A DNA stretch of 64,000 nucleotides from Telmatactis stephensoni. Its lineage: Eukaryota; Cnidaria; Anthozoa; Actiniaria; Isophelliidae. The position numbers and the translations under genes are program-made. Shown one piece after another: positions 24,301 through 35,019 of this stretch (positions are counted from its first letter, which is position 1; each line of letters opens with the position of its first letter). The notes under the pieces were generated by a model. It did not search any database and was not told the origin of the DNA. It was given only the letters and a program-made list of their open reading frames with translations. The DNA lies in the NCBI GenBank assembly GCA_029948255.1, contig JALIZF010001626.1:124001-188000 (forward strand), given 5' to 3'.

Positions 24301-27182
24301 GTTTACAAGTATAAAAGCTATGTACAATATAAACTGCACTAAAAGATGTATTTAAGAAATCTCTCACTTTATCTTCAGGAACTGGCTTTGCTTTCTGACG
24401 TTTATAAAGAGGCAGGGAATCAGAACAACTTTTTTCTGTTTCTTCAGAAACAATTGATACATCTTTGCTTAATTGGTTTGAATCTACATAAGGAAACCCT
24501 TGTTTTGGTGCTTCTTGGTTTCCACAGGTCTCTGAAGATAAATACAAAAAAAAGAAGATATTTCTCAGTCTAGAATTTCATGCAGATCGAGCACATATTG
24601 AAATGGCTCTCACAACGGCTTTAATATCGAAAAAAGACAAATTTAATTGATCATTAAATAGGACAAAACATGTTTACAAATTGTTTATAACAATACCTGT
24701 TTCAGCGCGTGCTTTCTTTGTGAAACCAAAAGAAAATAAAGTCAATGAAGCGTGTTTAGACATAGAAAACCATTGAACTGAACCATGTGCATTTTATATT
24801 CCTTCTCAGTCTCGCACGGACCAGATAAAAAAGGAAGCCCAACAACGGCTTCGAATGTAGAACTCAGGCTCTCTCCTAAATCAAAATGGCGACGATGGAG
24901 CAGCTATCATAGCTATCATTCATCACAGAGAAAGAATACAACTATGGTACTTAAATAAAAGCAAAAAGACGCAAATAAACCAAGAAAAAAGACTGGTTTT
25001 ATATGTACTGATTAATTTGGCATAATATACGAGATTTCGTGGAAAATTGTCCGATTTTTTTCGTTAGAAAAAAACAAACACACACACACAAAGTAGCCGG
25101 TTGCTAACTGTGAAGTAGGCGCCGGAGCTCCGGCACCCGCCGGCTTATTCTGACAGCCCTGGGGTCAACCATGTAATCAGTGACCTTACCATCAGGTGAG
25201 CATCCAAGCCAGAAGTTTCCAGGATTGACAACAAATCCAGAGTCACTCACTGTAATAGCCCTACCTAAATTTCTCAGGTAGTTAACATACTTTTGCCGTG
25301 CCACTTTTTCAAACAATTTGCCATGATCTAGCTTTCGTTGTACAAAATCATTAACTGGAGGGGGATTAAATATATCTTTAGCCAAATTTTCAAATTGAGC
25401 CTTTCGAAGATATACTCTGCCAATATTCGATGAAGTTAATCTAAGCTTTCTTTCTTTCTTCCATAGATCATTTTCTGCCTGATCTCTTGTTGATTTCTCA
25501 AGTAACTCGGACTGTTCTTGAGAAAGCTTCAATGTTCTTAGTAATTCCCCTTTCTCAGGGTTCAGTGTTGCTTCATCAATGTAACCATAGACAGGAATGT
25601 TTTGAACAGGGAATGTTGGAAAAATTTCAATTTCAAAATCAGGCTTTGATTCTGGGGTTGTAGAAAGGTCACAGTATACCTTGAAGTCATGTTCAGTTAA
25701 TGAGATCTGATAGCTAAGAACTGATCCCACTGCACTAGGACCAAATTTTGTTCTCAAGTATTTTGTATTATCAGTATCAGGTGTTATAGTGCATGCAAAT
25801 CTAATGTGAGGATCCAAATTAGATAGTTCACTTTTAAGTCTTTTAACTGCAACATGATCTGTTTGTTTACTAGTTCCAGCTCTTGCTTCATAGAGAGTAG
25901 ACTCTATCCCTAATTTTGCATTGTTTAGCTGATCCACCTTCATTTTGTTAACAGTTATGTCCATAATAGCTGGTTTATAAATCTTCCCTGATAATGCTCG
26001 AGGGATACTCCACTCACGTGCCTTAGATGTACACGAAACCTCCTCTGGGATCTTCTTGAGCTGAAGTAAAGAATATTCTGCAAGTTCTGTAAGCATTGCC
26101 ATAATGTGATTGCAATATCCTGATTTTCCAGCTGGGCATTCACAATGTGCGTATTCAACGCTCCCTGTAGTTTTGTCAATGGCAATACTAACATGATATC
26201 TTTTATTTGCACGCTTACTAGCCTGGCATATGCCCTTAACATAGCACCACGACTCATGGTATGAGCAAAATATTGAATCAGCACTAAGATACCTTTCTTT
26301 CTGAAAGTGTTCTCCTCTGTCAGTAGCTTTTGCTGTAGGGTGATCACTGTCTCCAACAATCTTCCTTTTTCCACTTTTATTGCGATGATCAATTATTTCA
26401 CGCTGGGTAAATATTGGGAAATCCTTGAGATTTTTTGACCATATCAAATTCCCTTTTGTACTTTTACCATAAACGCCTTTGTGGAGTAACTCAGATTTAC
26501 CACTTGGTGTCTCCTCTTTTTCTAATTTTTCATTTGTGCTCGTTGGTTTAACATTGACACTTTTCTTGTCTTGGCTTTTAAGTTTCAACCATTTTTTATC
26601 AGGTGTCGGGTCTATTACATGGTGATAGTTTCCGTTGCTAAGATATTGTTTTATCCTTTAAGGAATAAACAAATAATAAGATAAATAAGAATTTGAGAAC
26701 CTGATGAATGAATAGCTAGAGGAATAAAAGATTAAAAAAACTCTGCAGAGCTCCTGAAATATCTTATGGAACAGTAGTTTAACTAGCAAGGTTATATTTA
26801 CTTAGAGAAATCCAGTGAACACTGTGGTCACAAAAACGAATCTTTACAACTTTATTTCTTTAACTAAATCAAAACAAATTGCTGGTAATGCATTCTAAAA
26901 CAGTGATGAAAATTAATTACAACATATAAGTTCATAACATGTTCTTTTTTCATAGTAGAATATTTTCAATGACAGATAAACTTACTTTTGTATAACATCC
27001 TTCTTCAAAGTACATTTTTTCATTGAATAACCTCTACACTTAAGCCAAAACCTCAGTTCTTGGAGACTGTACTTATAGAGATTGTTGTAGTCTAGTTTCG
27101 CCCCAGCGATGTCGTCTTCCTTGAGCACTACATCTATTTTATTTCCAGTTTGTAGTACTTCCAGATCGTTTAGAGTCGCCAT
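21304..27182 (-). CDS. SWIM zinc-finger / YqaJ-type exonuclease, split by a hAT element
   Basis: Exon 1 26986-27182 starts MATLNDLEVL and has a SAP-like helix pair (YSLQELRFWLKCRGY). Exon 2 26655-25162 joins in phase. It contains a SWIM-type zinc finger (CECPAGKSGYCNH) and the start of the YqaJ nuclease (WLGCSPDGKVTDYM). Coding resumes at 21622 after the hAT insertion with PPYGLCEIKCP (the E-x-K of the nuclease), then YYFQIQSQMALTGTEWVDF, and ends at TAA 21304. Removing the insert restores one reading frame across TGACCC, seen on both sides. Known partner of ISL2EU transposases; presumed 5'-3' exonuclease acting during transposition. No other break is seen. The ATG lies at the inner A repeat (27177), mirroring the transposase start. 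Confidence 0.82.
21623..25161. mobile_element. hAT transposon inserted in the YqaJ gene
   Basis: Inverted ends CAGGGCTGTCAGAAT (21623) and its complement ending TGACAGCCCTG (25161). The flanks share GGGTCA; taken as 8 bp in register, AGGGTCAC and GGGGTCAA match at 6 of 8 positions. It lies exactly at the interruption of the YqaJ reading frame. It encodes a broken hAT transposase and is 3.5 kb long. Confidence 0.85.
21982..24547 (-). pseudogene. hAT transposase, frameshifted (zinc finger + DDE + hAT dimer domain)
   Basis: Three consecutive minus-strand blocks: 23927-24547, 22859-23785 and 21982-22854. Block 1 has a TTF/BED-like zinc-finger region (GMYCIICRKN...VEEHMSTAQH). Block 2 has the DDE core (ILCDEVCDVSNKEQ, GIATDGCSVMTG, HRLALACGDA, CRTRWLS). 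Block 3 has the hAT dimerisation region (LSLPVSNAWPERGASAVKRL) and an acidic coiled-coil tail. Frame changes near 23800-23930 and 22857 break it. The order and motifs are those of the ZNF862/TTF-type hAT transposases. Confidence 0.85.
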
Positions 27183-27334
27183 TTTGTTTTGCCCAGTCCC
27201 AGCCTCGTTTTCGTGAAAAAGTGCTTAGCGACCGGTTGACGTCCGCCATATTTGGGTAGCGTGTATCGAAAGTGAGACGCCATTTTTGTTTTGATCGCTA
27301 GAGACTGGACTGATACACAGGAAACCCAATTTGA
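27177..27334 (-). repeat. internal junction of two inverted-repeat modules (A' and B)
   Basis: 27177-27268 is the inverted partner of 18591-18677. 27269-27334 (GACGCCATTTTTG ... ACACAGGAAACCC) is the inverted partner of 34482-34544. The roughly 250-bp outer module found at both ends of the composite is missing here. The YqaJ ATG is at its left edge, so it also works as that gene's promoter. Confidence 0.75.
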
Positions 27335-27659
27335 AAAACGGCAAATAATAATCAAAGGTCTCAATGAGACAACTCACGGATTCAGCTACATAGCATACAA
27401 GCCAATACCAAAAGCAAAAATCTTATGCACCAAAGTATATCCCGAAGGGGGGAGGGGAGACAGCAACTAAAAAAGGGGGGTTTGAAAGCGTTTGCAGTCC
27501 CCCCAGTCAGGCATTTGATAATTATCTGGGTCCCAGGACACATAAATATTAAGAAAAGTTAAGCATGTTTGAGCAATTTGTTTCCCAACTGTCGGGATTT
27601 AGACAAAAAAACTCTTGATCAAATCGCACCCTTTTTCGTCTTTTTCCTGCAGATTCACA
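27335..27659. other. no gene; flank of the 66-bp array
   Basis: G-rich runs at 27436-27480 (GGGGGGAGGGGAG type); otherwise featureless. Confidence 0.4.
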
Positions 27660-28612
27660 GGCATGACATGAGCCTAATACCCATGGTCGCCAGTCCCCGT
27701 GGTCGTTTGAAAACGAGATAAATTCATAAGCATGATATCAGTGTACCCGCAGTTGTGAGTCCCCATGGTCGTTTGAAAACGACCAAGATTCAAAGGCATT
27801 ATATAAGTGTACCCGCAGTCGCCTGTCCCCGAGGTCGTTTGAAAACGAGATAAATTCATAAGCATGATATCAGTGTACCTGTGGTCGCCAGTCCCCGAGG
27901 TCGTTTGAAAACAAGAGAAATTCATATGCATGATATCAGTGTACCCGCGGTCGCCAGTCCCCGAGGTCGTTTGAAAACGACAAAGATTCAAAGGCATGAT
28001 ATGAGTGTACCCGTGGCTGCCAGTCCCCGTGGTCATTTGAAAACGACCAAGATTCAAAGGCATTATATCAGTGTACCCGCGGTCGCCTGTCCCCGAGGTC
28101 GTTTGAAAACGAGATAAATTCATAAGCATAATACCAGTGTACCCGCGGTCGCCAGTCCCCGTAGTCGTTTGAAAATGACCAAGATTGAAAGGCATGATAT
28201 CAGTGTACCTGCGGTCGCCAGTCCCCGTGGTCGTTTGAAAACGACAAAGATTCAAAGGCATTATATGAGTGTACCTGCTGTTGCGAGTCCCCGTGGTCGT
28301 TTGAAAACGAGATAAATTCATAAGCATTATTTCAGTGTACCCGCGGTTGACTGTCCCCGTGGTAGTTTGAAAACGAGATAAATTCATAAGCATGATATCA
28401 GTGTACCCGCGGTCGCCAGTCCCCGCGGTTGCCAGTCCCCGAGGTCATTTGAAAACGAGATAAATTCATAAGCATGATATCAGTGTACCCGCGGTCGCCA
28501 GTCCCCGTGGTGGTTTGAAAATGAAAAAGATTCAAAGGCATGATATTAATTTGTAAGCATGATGTAAGGTACCTGTGATCGCTAGTCCCTGCTGTCATTT
28601 GAAAACGACAAA
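27660..28612 (+). repeat. 14-unit tandem array, 66-bp period
   Basis: CGTTTGAAAAC or a variant recurs at 27705, 27771, 27837, 27903, 27969, 28035, 28101, 28167, 28233, 28299, 28365, 28447, 28513 and 28597: a strict 66-bp period except for two longer steps near the right end. Each unit has a palindromic core (GGTCGTTTGAAAACGACC in the best copies), then ATTCATAAGCATGATATCAG and GTACCCGCGGTCGCCAGTCC. Because 66 is a multiple of three, a long artificial ORF spans it. It lies just downstream of a decayed helicase copy, the same order as array and helicase at 12.7-15.4 kb. Confidence 0.9.
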
Positions 28613-29104
28613 AAATTGAATAGAATGAAAAATGGAAGAGATTAAAATTGAATAATGGATTCCAACGTCAACTTTTTATTGTTTGACTTGTGTGAAAATT
28701 TACTTGAAGAAATGATGTTGAACGTCATGGAAATGCTTTCATTGGAATGTTTGGACATAATTGTAAAAATTAGGAAGCACTAAATTTACATGAGTGAATG
28801 TTTCGATATAATTATAGTATTAACGTTAACTTGTTTTGTCATTAAGATTTACAATAAGTGATAGAGAGAACCATTTTTAAATGCTATATTATATACAATT
28901 AATGAAAGAAGCATAGTATAAAAATTACTGTGTAAAAATTATTAGGCCAGGGCAATGGAGGCGACTTGATAAATACCTTGGATGGGGCCCTAGTTCTGGG
29001 AATATTAAATTGAACGATGCGTCCAAAACCGTCGGCTTGGAGTTCCTCGGTTGCTTGAATGTATTCTGTCTCAGCAATGTATTCTGTCTCAGTGGTTTGC
29101 TTGC
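28613..29104. other. unassigned region between array and helicase remnant
   Basis: A short minus-strand ORF (28899-29108, with a repeated ETEYI pattern) follows the GKSSAIQH exon in another frame. I cannot match it to the helicase at 14 kb. No other feature seen. Confidence 0.3.
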
Positions 29105-29418
29105 TCAATGTTGAATGGCTGATGATTTTCCTACAGAAAAAAGAGAGATTAAGAATATTTATAAAGTGAAGTGACGTGAAATAAAATAGGGTAGTTTAAT
29201 GACGTACCTGTTCCAGGATACCCAATAAACAGTGTGTAAAGATTAAGCGGCTGTTTGTGCATGGTGGTTTGCACTTGTATTCCTTTAGTTGCAAAACATA
29301 GGCCGTGGCGGTTATAAGTGTCGGAACAAAATATCCTTCACAGCTTCCCACAGAGATTGATTTTTTTTAATAAAGTTGAAAATTTCTTGACTCTGGAAAA
29401 CTGTTCTGTATTGAAACT
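29105..29418 (-). pseudogene. decayed second copy of the mobile-element helicase
   Basis: The minus strand reads, in three frames, FQSQEIFNFIKK, then VGSCEGYFVPTLITATAYV, then HKQPLNLYTLFIGYPGTG. These align with EQKAKSMGSSAGYLIPSLL and LQPLNLYTMFVGYPGTGKS of the gene at 13.9-15.4 kb. After PGTG there is a splice donor (GGAACAG|GTACGT, 29209) and, after a roughly 77-bp intron, an acceptor (TCTGTAG|GAAAATC) that restores GTGKSSAIQH. So this copy has an intron inside the Walker A codons that the 14-kb copy lacks. At least two frameshifts and a stop (TGA after IQH) disable it. Confidence 0.75.
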
Positions 29419-29469
29419 GAACAGAGTTTAGTCGTTGCTGTAAGCTGACCCATGTCTGATCGGTTACCA

Positions 29470-29540
29470 GTTGTTTCGCCTACGTGTCAGTTCGCCTATG
29501 TCGTTTCGCCTACGGAAAAAGTCGTTTCGCCTACTGATTA
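29470..29540 (+). repeat. TTTCGCCTAC short iterations
   Basis: TTTCGCCTAC or TTCGCCTA occurs four times in about 65 bp (near 29475, 29492, 29506 and 29526). Its role is unknown; it may be the end of an inserted non-autonomous element. Confidence 0.5.
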
Positions 29541-30837
29541 ATATATGTACTCTTAAAACTGTTCTCTATAACTAAGATAATGTAAAGGAAACATAAAAAC
29601 AAGTTAAATATTCAAGAAGCCAGAAATCTTTCTCTTTGACTTTCTTTTTAATTGTAGTAATTTCATTCTGAAGATTGAGTCTTCTTGAAAAAATCGATCT
29701 TATCTTCGAATCTGTCTTTTGCGAATGTTAGTTAAAGCTTCGAAATCAGAAGTTTAAAAGTTTTAGTCTCTTATAATTCTCTTATAATCATGTATTATAG
29801 TTGTTTTGTAAACTACCTACAAGCAAAAGAAATTAGAAAAGCTTTTCCGATCCAACCTTTAGTGTTTGTTTACAGTACGTTTCCCTGATGTAAATTTCGG
29901 TGCCGACTGAACAAGACATGAGTATCTTAAAGCTTTCATGAAGCTTAGCACAACTTTAAGCTGACTTTTAGTAGATGACTTAAGCTTCGAAATAAATATT
30001 TAAAGTTTTAAGACTCTTTTAATCAAGTAATTACTTTGAAAAACCTACAGACAAGGATATTTGGGATTGGTCTCAGAGCGATACTGTTGTTTGTTTACGT
30101 TGCCATGTAACCCGGGTTTCGCCGAACAATAAGAAAACCAAGAAAGTAGATCACAGTAGATTATATTATTATATTGTAAATAAGTAATTTTTTTTCGAAT
30201 ATTGCCATGAATAAACGAAAAACGGGAGTATCAATCTGACATGACATTCAAACTGAAGTATTTTGAAATAACCAGCCGAAGTCGTGTGAATTGATTGACT
30301 TTCGTTCTCATATGCTCTTTGTTTTTACAATGTAGGTAGAACTTTTAAATGAACTATTGTATAATATACGTGCTCAGATAAAGGAATAAATTTTACTGAA
30401 TTTGTTGAATTCTATGTGTGTGAAATTGATTTATATAGTGTAGTTAAAGTTGGCTAAATAGAGTGATTGCAAAAAAAAAAAACCGTTACTGAGTAGCCAC
30501 TTATATCAATTGTCATTTGTTTACTGAAGTTGCAGACTACATTCACTTTTAATTTACGGGTTTATTGCAATCATTCTATGGTAGAGACTTTGTTCAGTCG
30601 CGAAAAAGATCAATTTTGAAGCTCGTGCAACCAATGAGTAATTTGCATGTCATTCGATATTCAAACTTAGCACGTGACAAGTGGCGTGACTCGAACTGAA
30701 CTAACAAATCCTTGTGCAAATAATAATTTCGAACTGGCAGCAAAATGTTGACATTTAAAGAGAAGTTATTCTATTTTATCAGATTTTAGCTCAGATCGTA
30801 TCATATAAAAATGAAAACCTGATTCAAAAAGTTTAAT
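29541..30837. other. AT-rich region without a recognised gene
   Basis: No convincing ORF. A short pair of inverted ends (GTGATTGCAA near 30462, TTGCAATCATTC near 30566) brackets a poly-A run and may be a small MITE. Confidence 0.35.
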
Positions 30838-31158
30838 TCAAGCATCACGGGACGTCGTTGTGACCAGGATGAGCGTAAACAAACAACTTGGGTTAACTTC
30901 TTTGCTTCTCGGTTGGAAGAAAGCTTGAATAATACTTGCTTTAAGTTTGGCCATAACAAATAACTGGTAAATCAAACTCTTTCCGAAGCCAGTCGGCAAG
31001 ACAGCGAATACATCTTTTCCATTTAGTAGACTTCTTACGTATACTGCAACTTTCTGTTCCGGCTTTAAAGATGTAATGTTTTTAAAATCCTTCAAACACG
31101 CTTCTATCAACTCGTCCGCCATAACAACTAACTCACGTTGATCTCTGGAGTTAATCAT
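30838..31158 (-). pseudogene. RecQ-like helicase N-terminal fragment
   Basis: A 106-codon ORF starting MINSRDQRELVVMADEL. It has a Q-motif-like region (LKPEQKVAVYVRSLLNGKD) and Walker A in the usual RecQ form (FAVLPTGFGKSLIYQLF). Similarity stops after KLKAS and the frame runs into unrelated sequence, so only motifs 0/I of a helicase normally over 500 residues remain. RecQ-like genes of this type are multicopy in cnidarian genomes as I recall them. It may be a cargo or captured remnant inside the composite. Confidence 0.6.
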
Positions 31159-31990
31159 CGAAGTTGATGACAGTCAACTGACAAGCCAATGAGTGATCAC
31201 AAATTCTGACCAATGGGAATTTTCCATTGTGTCGGCAACGGGTAATTCAAACCTTAGTAGATTGTCTGCAGTCCCTCCTTTTCCTCTCCCCGCCTCCCCT
31301 CCCCCTCTCTCCCCCATTCCTCGCTCGTCCGTGTTTCCGATCGGACTCGTATTTTGGGATTCTGGAGGGAAAAGGAGGACTGCTCGCAGTCTATAATTCG
31401 TCTGATTGTGTTGTTTGTTCAAACGATGACATTTTGGGCTTCCTGTGATAATGTCCAACCGACTGGCGACTGTGGATCGCATACCCAAGGTGGTTTGATT
31501 GAGTGGACGGGTATTCTATAGTGTAGCCAAATACAGTATACCAAGGTGGGTATCAGCCGCTTGTCTAGTTATGAAATTGTATTCTGATCCCACAAAAGTT
31601 CTTATATTTGTCTATCAGTTCTAAGTTTAAAAGCCCATGGGTACATCAATTTTTCCACTCTTTACTAGTATTCTGCTCTAAACTATTCAGGTTAACTCAG
31701 ATATTTCCACCCTGTATTATTTTGTTCCATAATTCTTATTATTTGGGACTCCCTAACTGCAATAATTAATAATAATTATTGGAAGAAGTTTTGATGATAT
31801 CAATATCAATAATACCTTAACAAGACATTTATAATTCTGGATAAATACCAAATTTATTATAATTTATTATATGTTGCTTACAAAAGGATTAACAACAAAG
31901 ATAAAAACTTAATACTTTTTTAATTAAAACCATTAAACAATTTTGAATCATTACAAACTGCTTTTTTGAATATCAAGTTGATTATAACTG
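31159..31990. other. no gene seen
   Basis: C-rich stretch near 31270-31320, then AT-rich sequence. ORFs here look incidental. Confidence 0.4.
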
Positions 31991-32179
31991 TTATTTTCCC
32001 TGAAAAATTCTTATCACAGAAACTGCAAAGAAAATGATCATGAGCTGGAAAGACAACCCAATAACAACATAGCCCAATCCACTGACCAACTTGTATACAG
32101 GCCTCCTACTATGAAAAACAACTAACATTGCAAATGAGATAAGTATTAAGGAACATGCAAGCGAGGCTTTCAGATGAAT
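31991..32179 (-). other. possible exon encoding two membrane segments
   Basis: The minus frame is open for about 60 codons ending at TAA 31991, with two hydrophobic stretches (SLILISFAMLVVF and YVVIGLSFQLMIIFFAVSVI) separated by a basic turn (HSRRPVYK). It could be a 3' exon of the OTU gene upstream, but I could not find a phase-matching acceptor. A chance hydrophobic frame in AT-rich DNA is the alternative. Confidence 0.3.
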
Positions 32180-33259
32180 TCATTCAATGCTTCTCATTTG
32201 CATCATATGTAATAACAAATGCAAATTATATCAACAAAACTTTCTCTTTTACTGTATAATAACATTAAAATTTAGAGAGTCCATGTACTTTAGCTGAGCA
32301 TCCTCTAAACCACTGTAGACAGTTTGGCTAAGAAAGACCAGTCCTGTGAAAACAGGGTTTTTCCTTTTAATGTGAGCTGCCTGTGGGTAGTAATAAGTGT
32401 TAGAAAAGTCTTTGCTGTAGATCAGTTTTCCTGTTATTGGATCTTTGCCGGTGACTCTTTTCTCTACATGTTTAATAATGAAGTTGCTTGGCTTTTTTTT
32501 TGTATTTGTCAGTTAAGTTTTCACCACAGCCATAGCACTTCCTAACAGATGAAGGTGTCAGTATCAATCAAATTTTTGTTTGTTAAAATTGTCCTGAAAC
32601 ATAAGCATAAAAATATTACTACATGAATTCCCTTCTTTATGAGAATGGGGCCTAAACTTTCAATGGATTCATTCATGAGTGACTCACAAGGCAGAAAATG
32701 GATTCTTGCTAAGTTGTGGCCATATTCAAAAAACAGAACTGGACTTTTCCACTGAATACTCAAGTGAGATAGAAAAATAAATGTCTAGGACTAGTGTAGT
32801 ATCCTTGGCAACCTTTAATTATAGTAACTAGATTTTGCTTAAAAGGTTTTACCTGCTTCTTGTAGGTGCCTTCTTTGACAAAATTCTGCTCTCCTTCATC
32901 TCCCTTTTAAGAAGAGGGCAGGTCTCTCTTGACTATATTTGTATAGTTACCCTTGAAATCATCAAAACAGAAATAGTTAATTTTGTATTAGTTATATGTA
33001 CAGTGTACATTTATATCAACTGGTACACTGTATGTCTCCTCTCTTCTCATTCACAAGTGACTCACAAAGGCAGAAAAAGGGATTCTGACTAAGTCACTTA
33101 AATTCCAAGTGCCTTCTATGGCTCTATATTTGAAGAGGACAAATTAATTCATTTCATATTTTGTTGATAGATGGAATAGAGTAATTGTAAAAGAGAATGG
33201 AATAGAATAAAATGGAATGAAATACAATAGAATATTCAATACTGCCAAATGAATATTAC
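32180..33259. other. non-coding stretch with a ~50-bp direct repeat
   Basis: No gene seen. Positions about 32668-32718 and 33048-33098 share GTGACTCACAAGGCAGAAAA or close variants in direct orientation. It may be an intron of the OTU gene. Confidence 0.4.
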
Positions 33260-34391
33260 CTTTTATTAGGCTTGATGATCATGTAGTGCTTTGTATTCCA
33301 ATCATGTCCAAAGTAAAGAGTTCCCAACATAATTCCTGAATGTGGCTTTTTCTTTTGCACATGCGCAGTCCATTGATCAGTATTAACATTCTATAAAAGC
33401 AAATATATAAAGCATTTCTCTGTATGAACCTTTGAACTTTGTGGATTTGTTAGTTATTGCATGTATACACAAGTAATTTGCTATTTTGGAAAATATGCAC
33501 TCACATTTTTTAAATATTTGCTGCTCAAAAGTACCACCCCCCTGAATTTCAAAGGAAATTTACATTTTTAAAAACATTTAGATCAGCTATTGAACACTTG
33601 AATAAAGTACTCTTTCAATACAGAAAGTTATATACATCCTGTATACAACAAGTATAATGTTTTTGTCTATAAAACTTCAGTGTGTCTATATCTGCTATAT
33701 GCATGCCAAGTCTGTATTATAATCAATCATGAAGTTAATCATCTATTTTTATTCTTAAAAATACACTGTGCCAATACAGATATATGAGATAAAATTTGAA
33801 CTACCTTACCTTGCGAGCTGTTACTATAAGTAATTCATAATGTAAAAGATCTGCAGTTGCTTGAATAACCACATCTGTTACATATTCTTCTTTTAACTCA
33901 TTAATAGCTTGTGTCCAAGTTGAAGGTCGTCGCCTTGTTGTTGAGAAATCTTCCTCGCAAAGGAATTCAAGCTTATTATTACCATTTGTCTGTTGAAAAA
34001 CATTGGAAATTTTAATTAAGCTTATTAAGTTTAAGCTTATATTTTGCTAGTGAAAGCATCACATTACATTCATTTGATTTCTGTCGAGAGAAAGTGTGTT
34101 TTAGAACACTCTATATGATAAGATAACTCGAAATCCTTGCTGTTCTTTATAGCAAAAAATATAAGACGAAGACAAGAAGGTAGCTTTTCTTTTCCATTTA
34201 TTATTTACAAAGCAAATGGGGAGTACTGTACTTACATCAAACTGATTGTGCTCTAAGTACTGAAACACGGCATCCTTCAGAGATTCTTTGGATAATTCCA
34301 GCTGTAAAGCCGCCGTCCAGAAAAAACAATCGCCATCGTCGACAGGATTGAAGGTTACTCGATAACCTGCCTTTTCAAGTTCTTGCTCCAT
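33260..34391 (-). CDS. OTU-domain cysteine protease, 3' end not found
   Basis: Three exons in phase: 34236-34391, 33810-33989 and 33260-33390 (the last leaves two bases for a further exon). The start ATG at 34391 gives MEQELEKAGYRV. The catalytic Cys lies in VDDGDCFFWTAAL (OTU motif DGDC). The middle region (STWTQAINELKEEYVTDVVI ... ATADLLHYELLIVTA) has the usual OTU strand order. The catalytic His lies in WNTKHYMIIKP. Splice sites are good (GTAAGT, GTAAGG, GTAATA donors). The family removes ubiquitin or acts as a viral or transposon processing protease; which applies here is unknown. It begins about 90 bp inside the right inverted module and reads inward, as expected for a gene belonging to the element. 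Confidence 0.75.
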
Positions 34392-34481
34392 TTTACATAT
34401 ATCTCAAAACATTCACAAAATAAAGAGGTGCGATACTTCGAGCTTGATTTTGGTGGGAATACTTTCGCGGGAAAGTTAAAT

Positions 34482-34812
34482 TGGGTTTCCTGTGTATCAG
34501 TCCAGTCTCTAGCGGTCAAAACAAAAATGGCGTCTGGCTTTTGATCGGCGTTCAAAACAATCTATGTACAGCAGATTGAATCTTTGGGATATGTGAACAT
34601 TTCATTGTTTCCTTAAATCGAAGAGGTCTTGTAAATGATTTCATTTGTATTTTCGTGCTATTTTCTGAGCTTGGAGGTGAGATTTTAAGAGATTTTCTGG
34701 ACCCTCGACATGGTACCCTCGACCCTCGACATGGCTACCCTCGACCCTCGACAAGGGACCCTCGACCAAAAGGTAAACTCCCGATAAAACACGATCTCGA
34801 GTTCTTTATACG
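34482..34812 (-). repeat. right inverted terminal region (inner B' + outer)
   Basis: 34482-34544 is the inverted partner of 27269-27334; 34545-34812 that of 18341-18590. It includes four to five tandem CCCTCGAC(C) runs between 34699 and 34772, more than at the left end. Confidence 0.75.
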
Positions 34813-35019
34813 GCTTAAAAAACTCCAACACATATTAGAGTTGTTCTCTAAAAGAAAATCAAAAATATCTTCATTGATCTTGGAGAAAATCGAGGTTAAA
34901 GTTGATGTAAATTAGGCCGAATCTTTATCAGATATAAAGACACTCGTCACCGTGGCGTTTTTCATTGTGTTTGCCTTATGAATTATTAATGAGTTTTTGA
35001 ATGATACATCGAATCTCCC

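Larger units (their letters stand above)
18341..34812. mobile_element. 16.5-kb composite ISL2EU-type element with mosaic inverted ends
   Basis: Outer ends 18341-18590 and 34545-34812 are about 250-bp inverted repeats sharing GTATAAAGAAC, TTTACCTTTTGGTCGAGGGT and ATCCCAAAGATTCAATCT. Inside the left end a second module (18591-18677) has its inverted partner not at 34.5 kb but at 27177-27268. The module just inside the right end (34482-34544) has its partner at 27269-27334. The middle junction therefore joins two different inner modules without the outer one. Contents: THAP-DDE transposase, SWIM/YqaJ gene with a hAT insert, a 66-bp array, a helicase remnant, a RecQ fragment and an OTU gene. Confidence 0.6.

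Noticed and set aside
27674..28393. 239-codon minus-strand ORF with repeated MLMNLSRFQTTTGT units
   Set aside because: It runs exactly along the 66-bp tandem array; a period divisible by three keeps a frame open by itself. The plus strand shows the same effect.
31193..31488. Overlapping ORFs rich in Pro or Gly
   Set aside because: They arise from a C-rich low-complexity stretch on both strands.
18341..34812. Polinton/Maverick, giant-virus insertion or Helentron
   Set aside because: No DNA polymerase B, retroviral-type integrase, capsid or RepHel protein was found; OTU alone is not enough.
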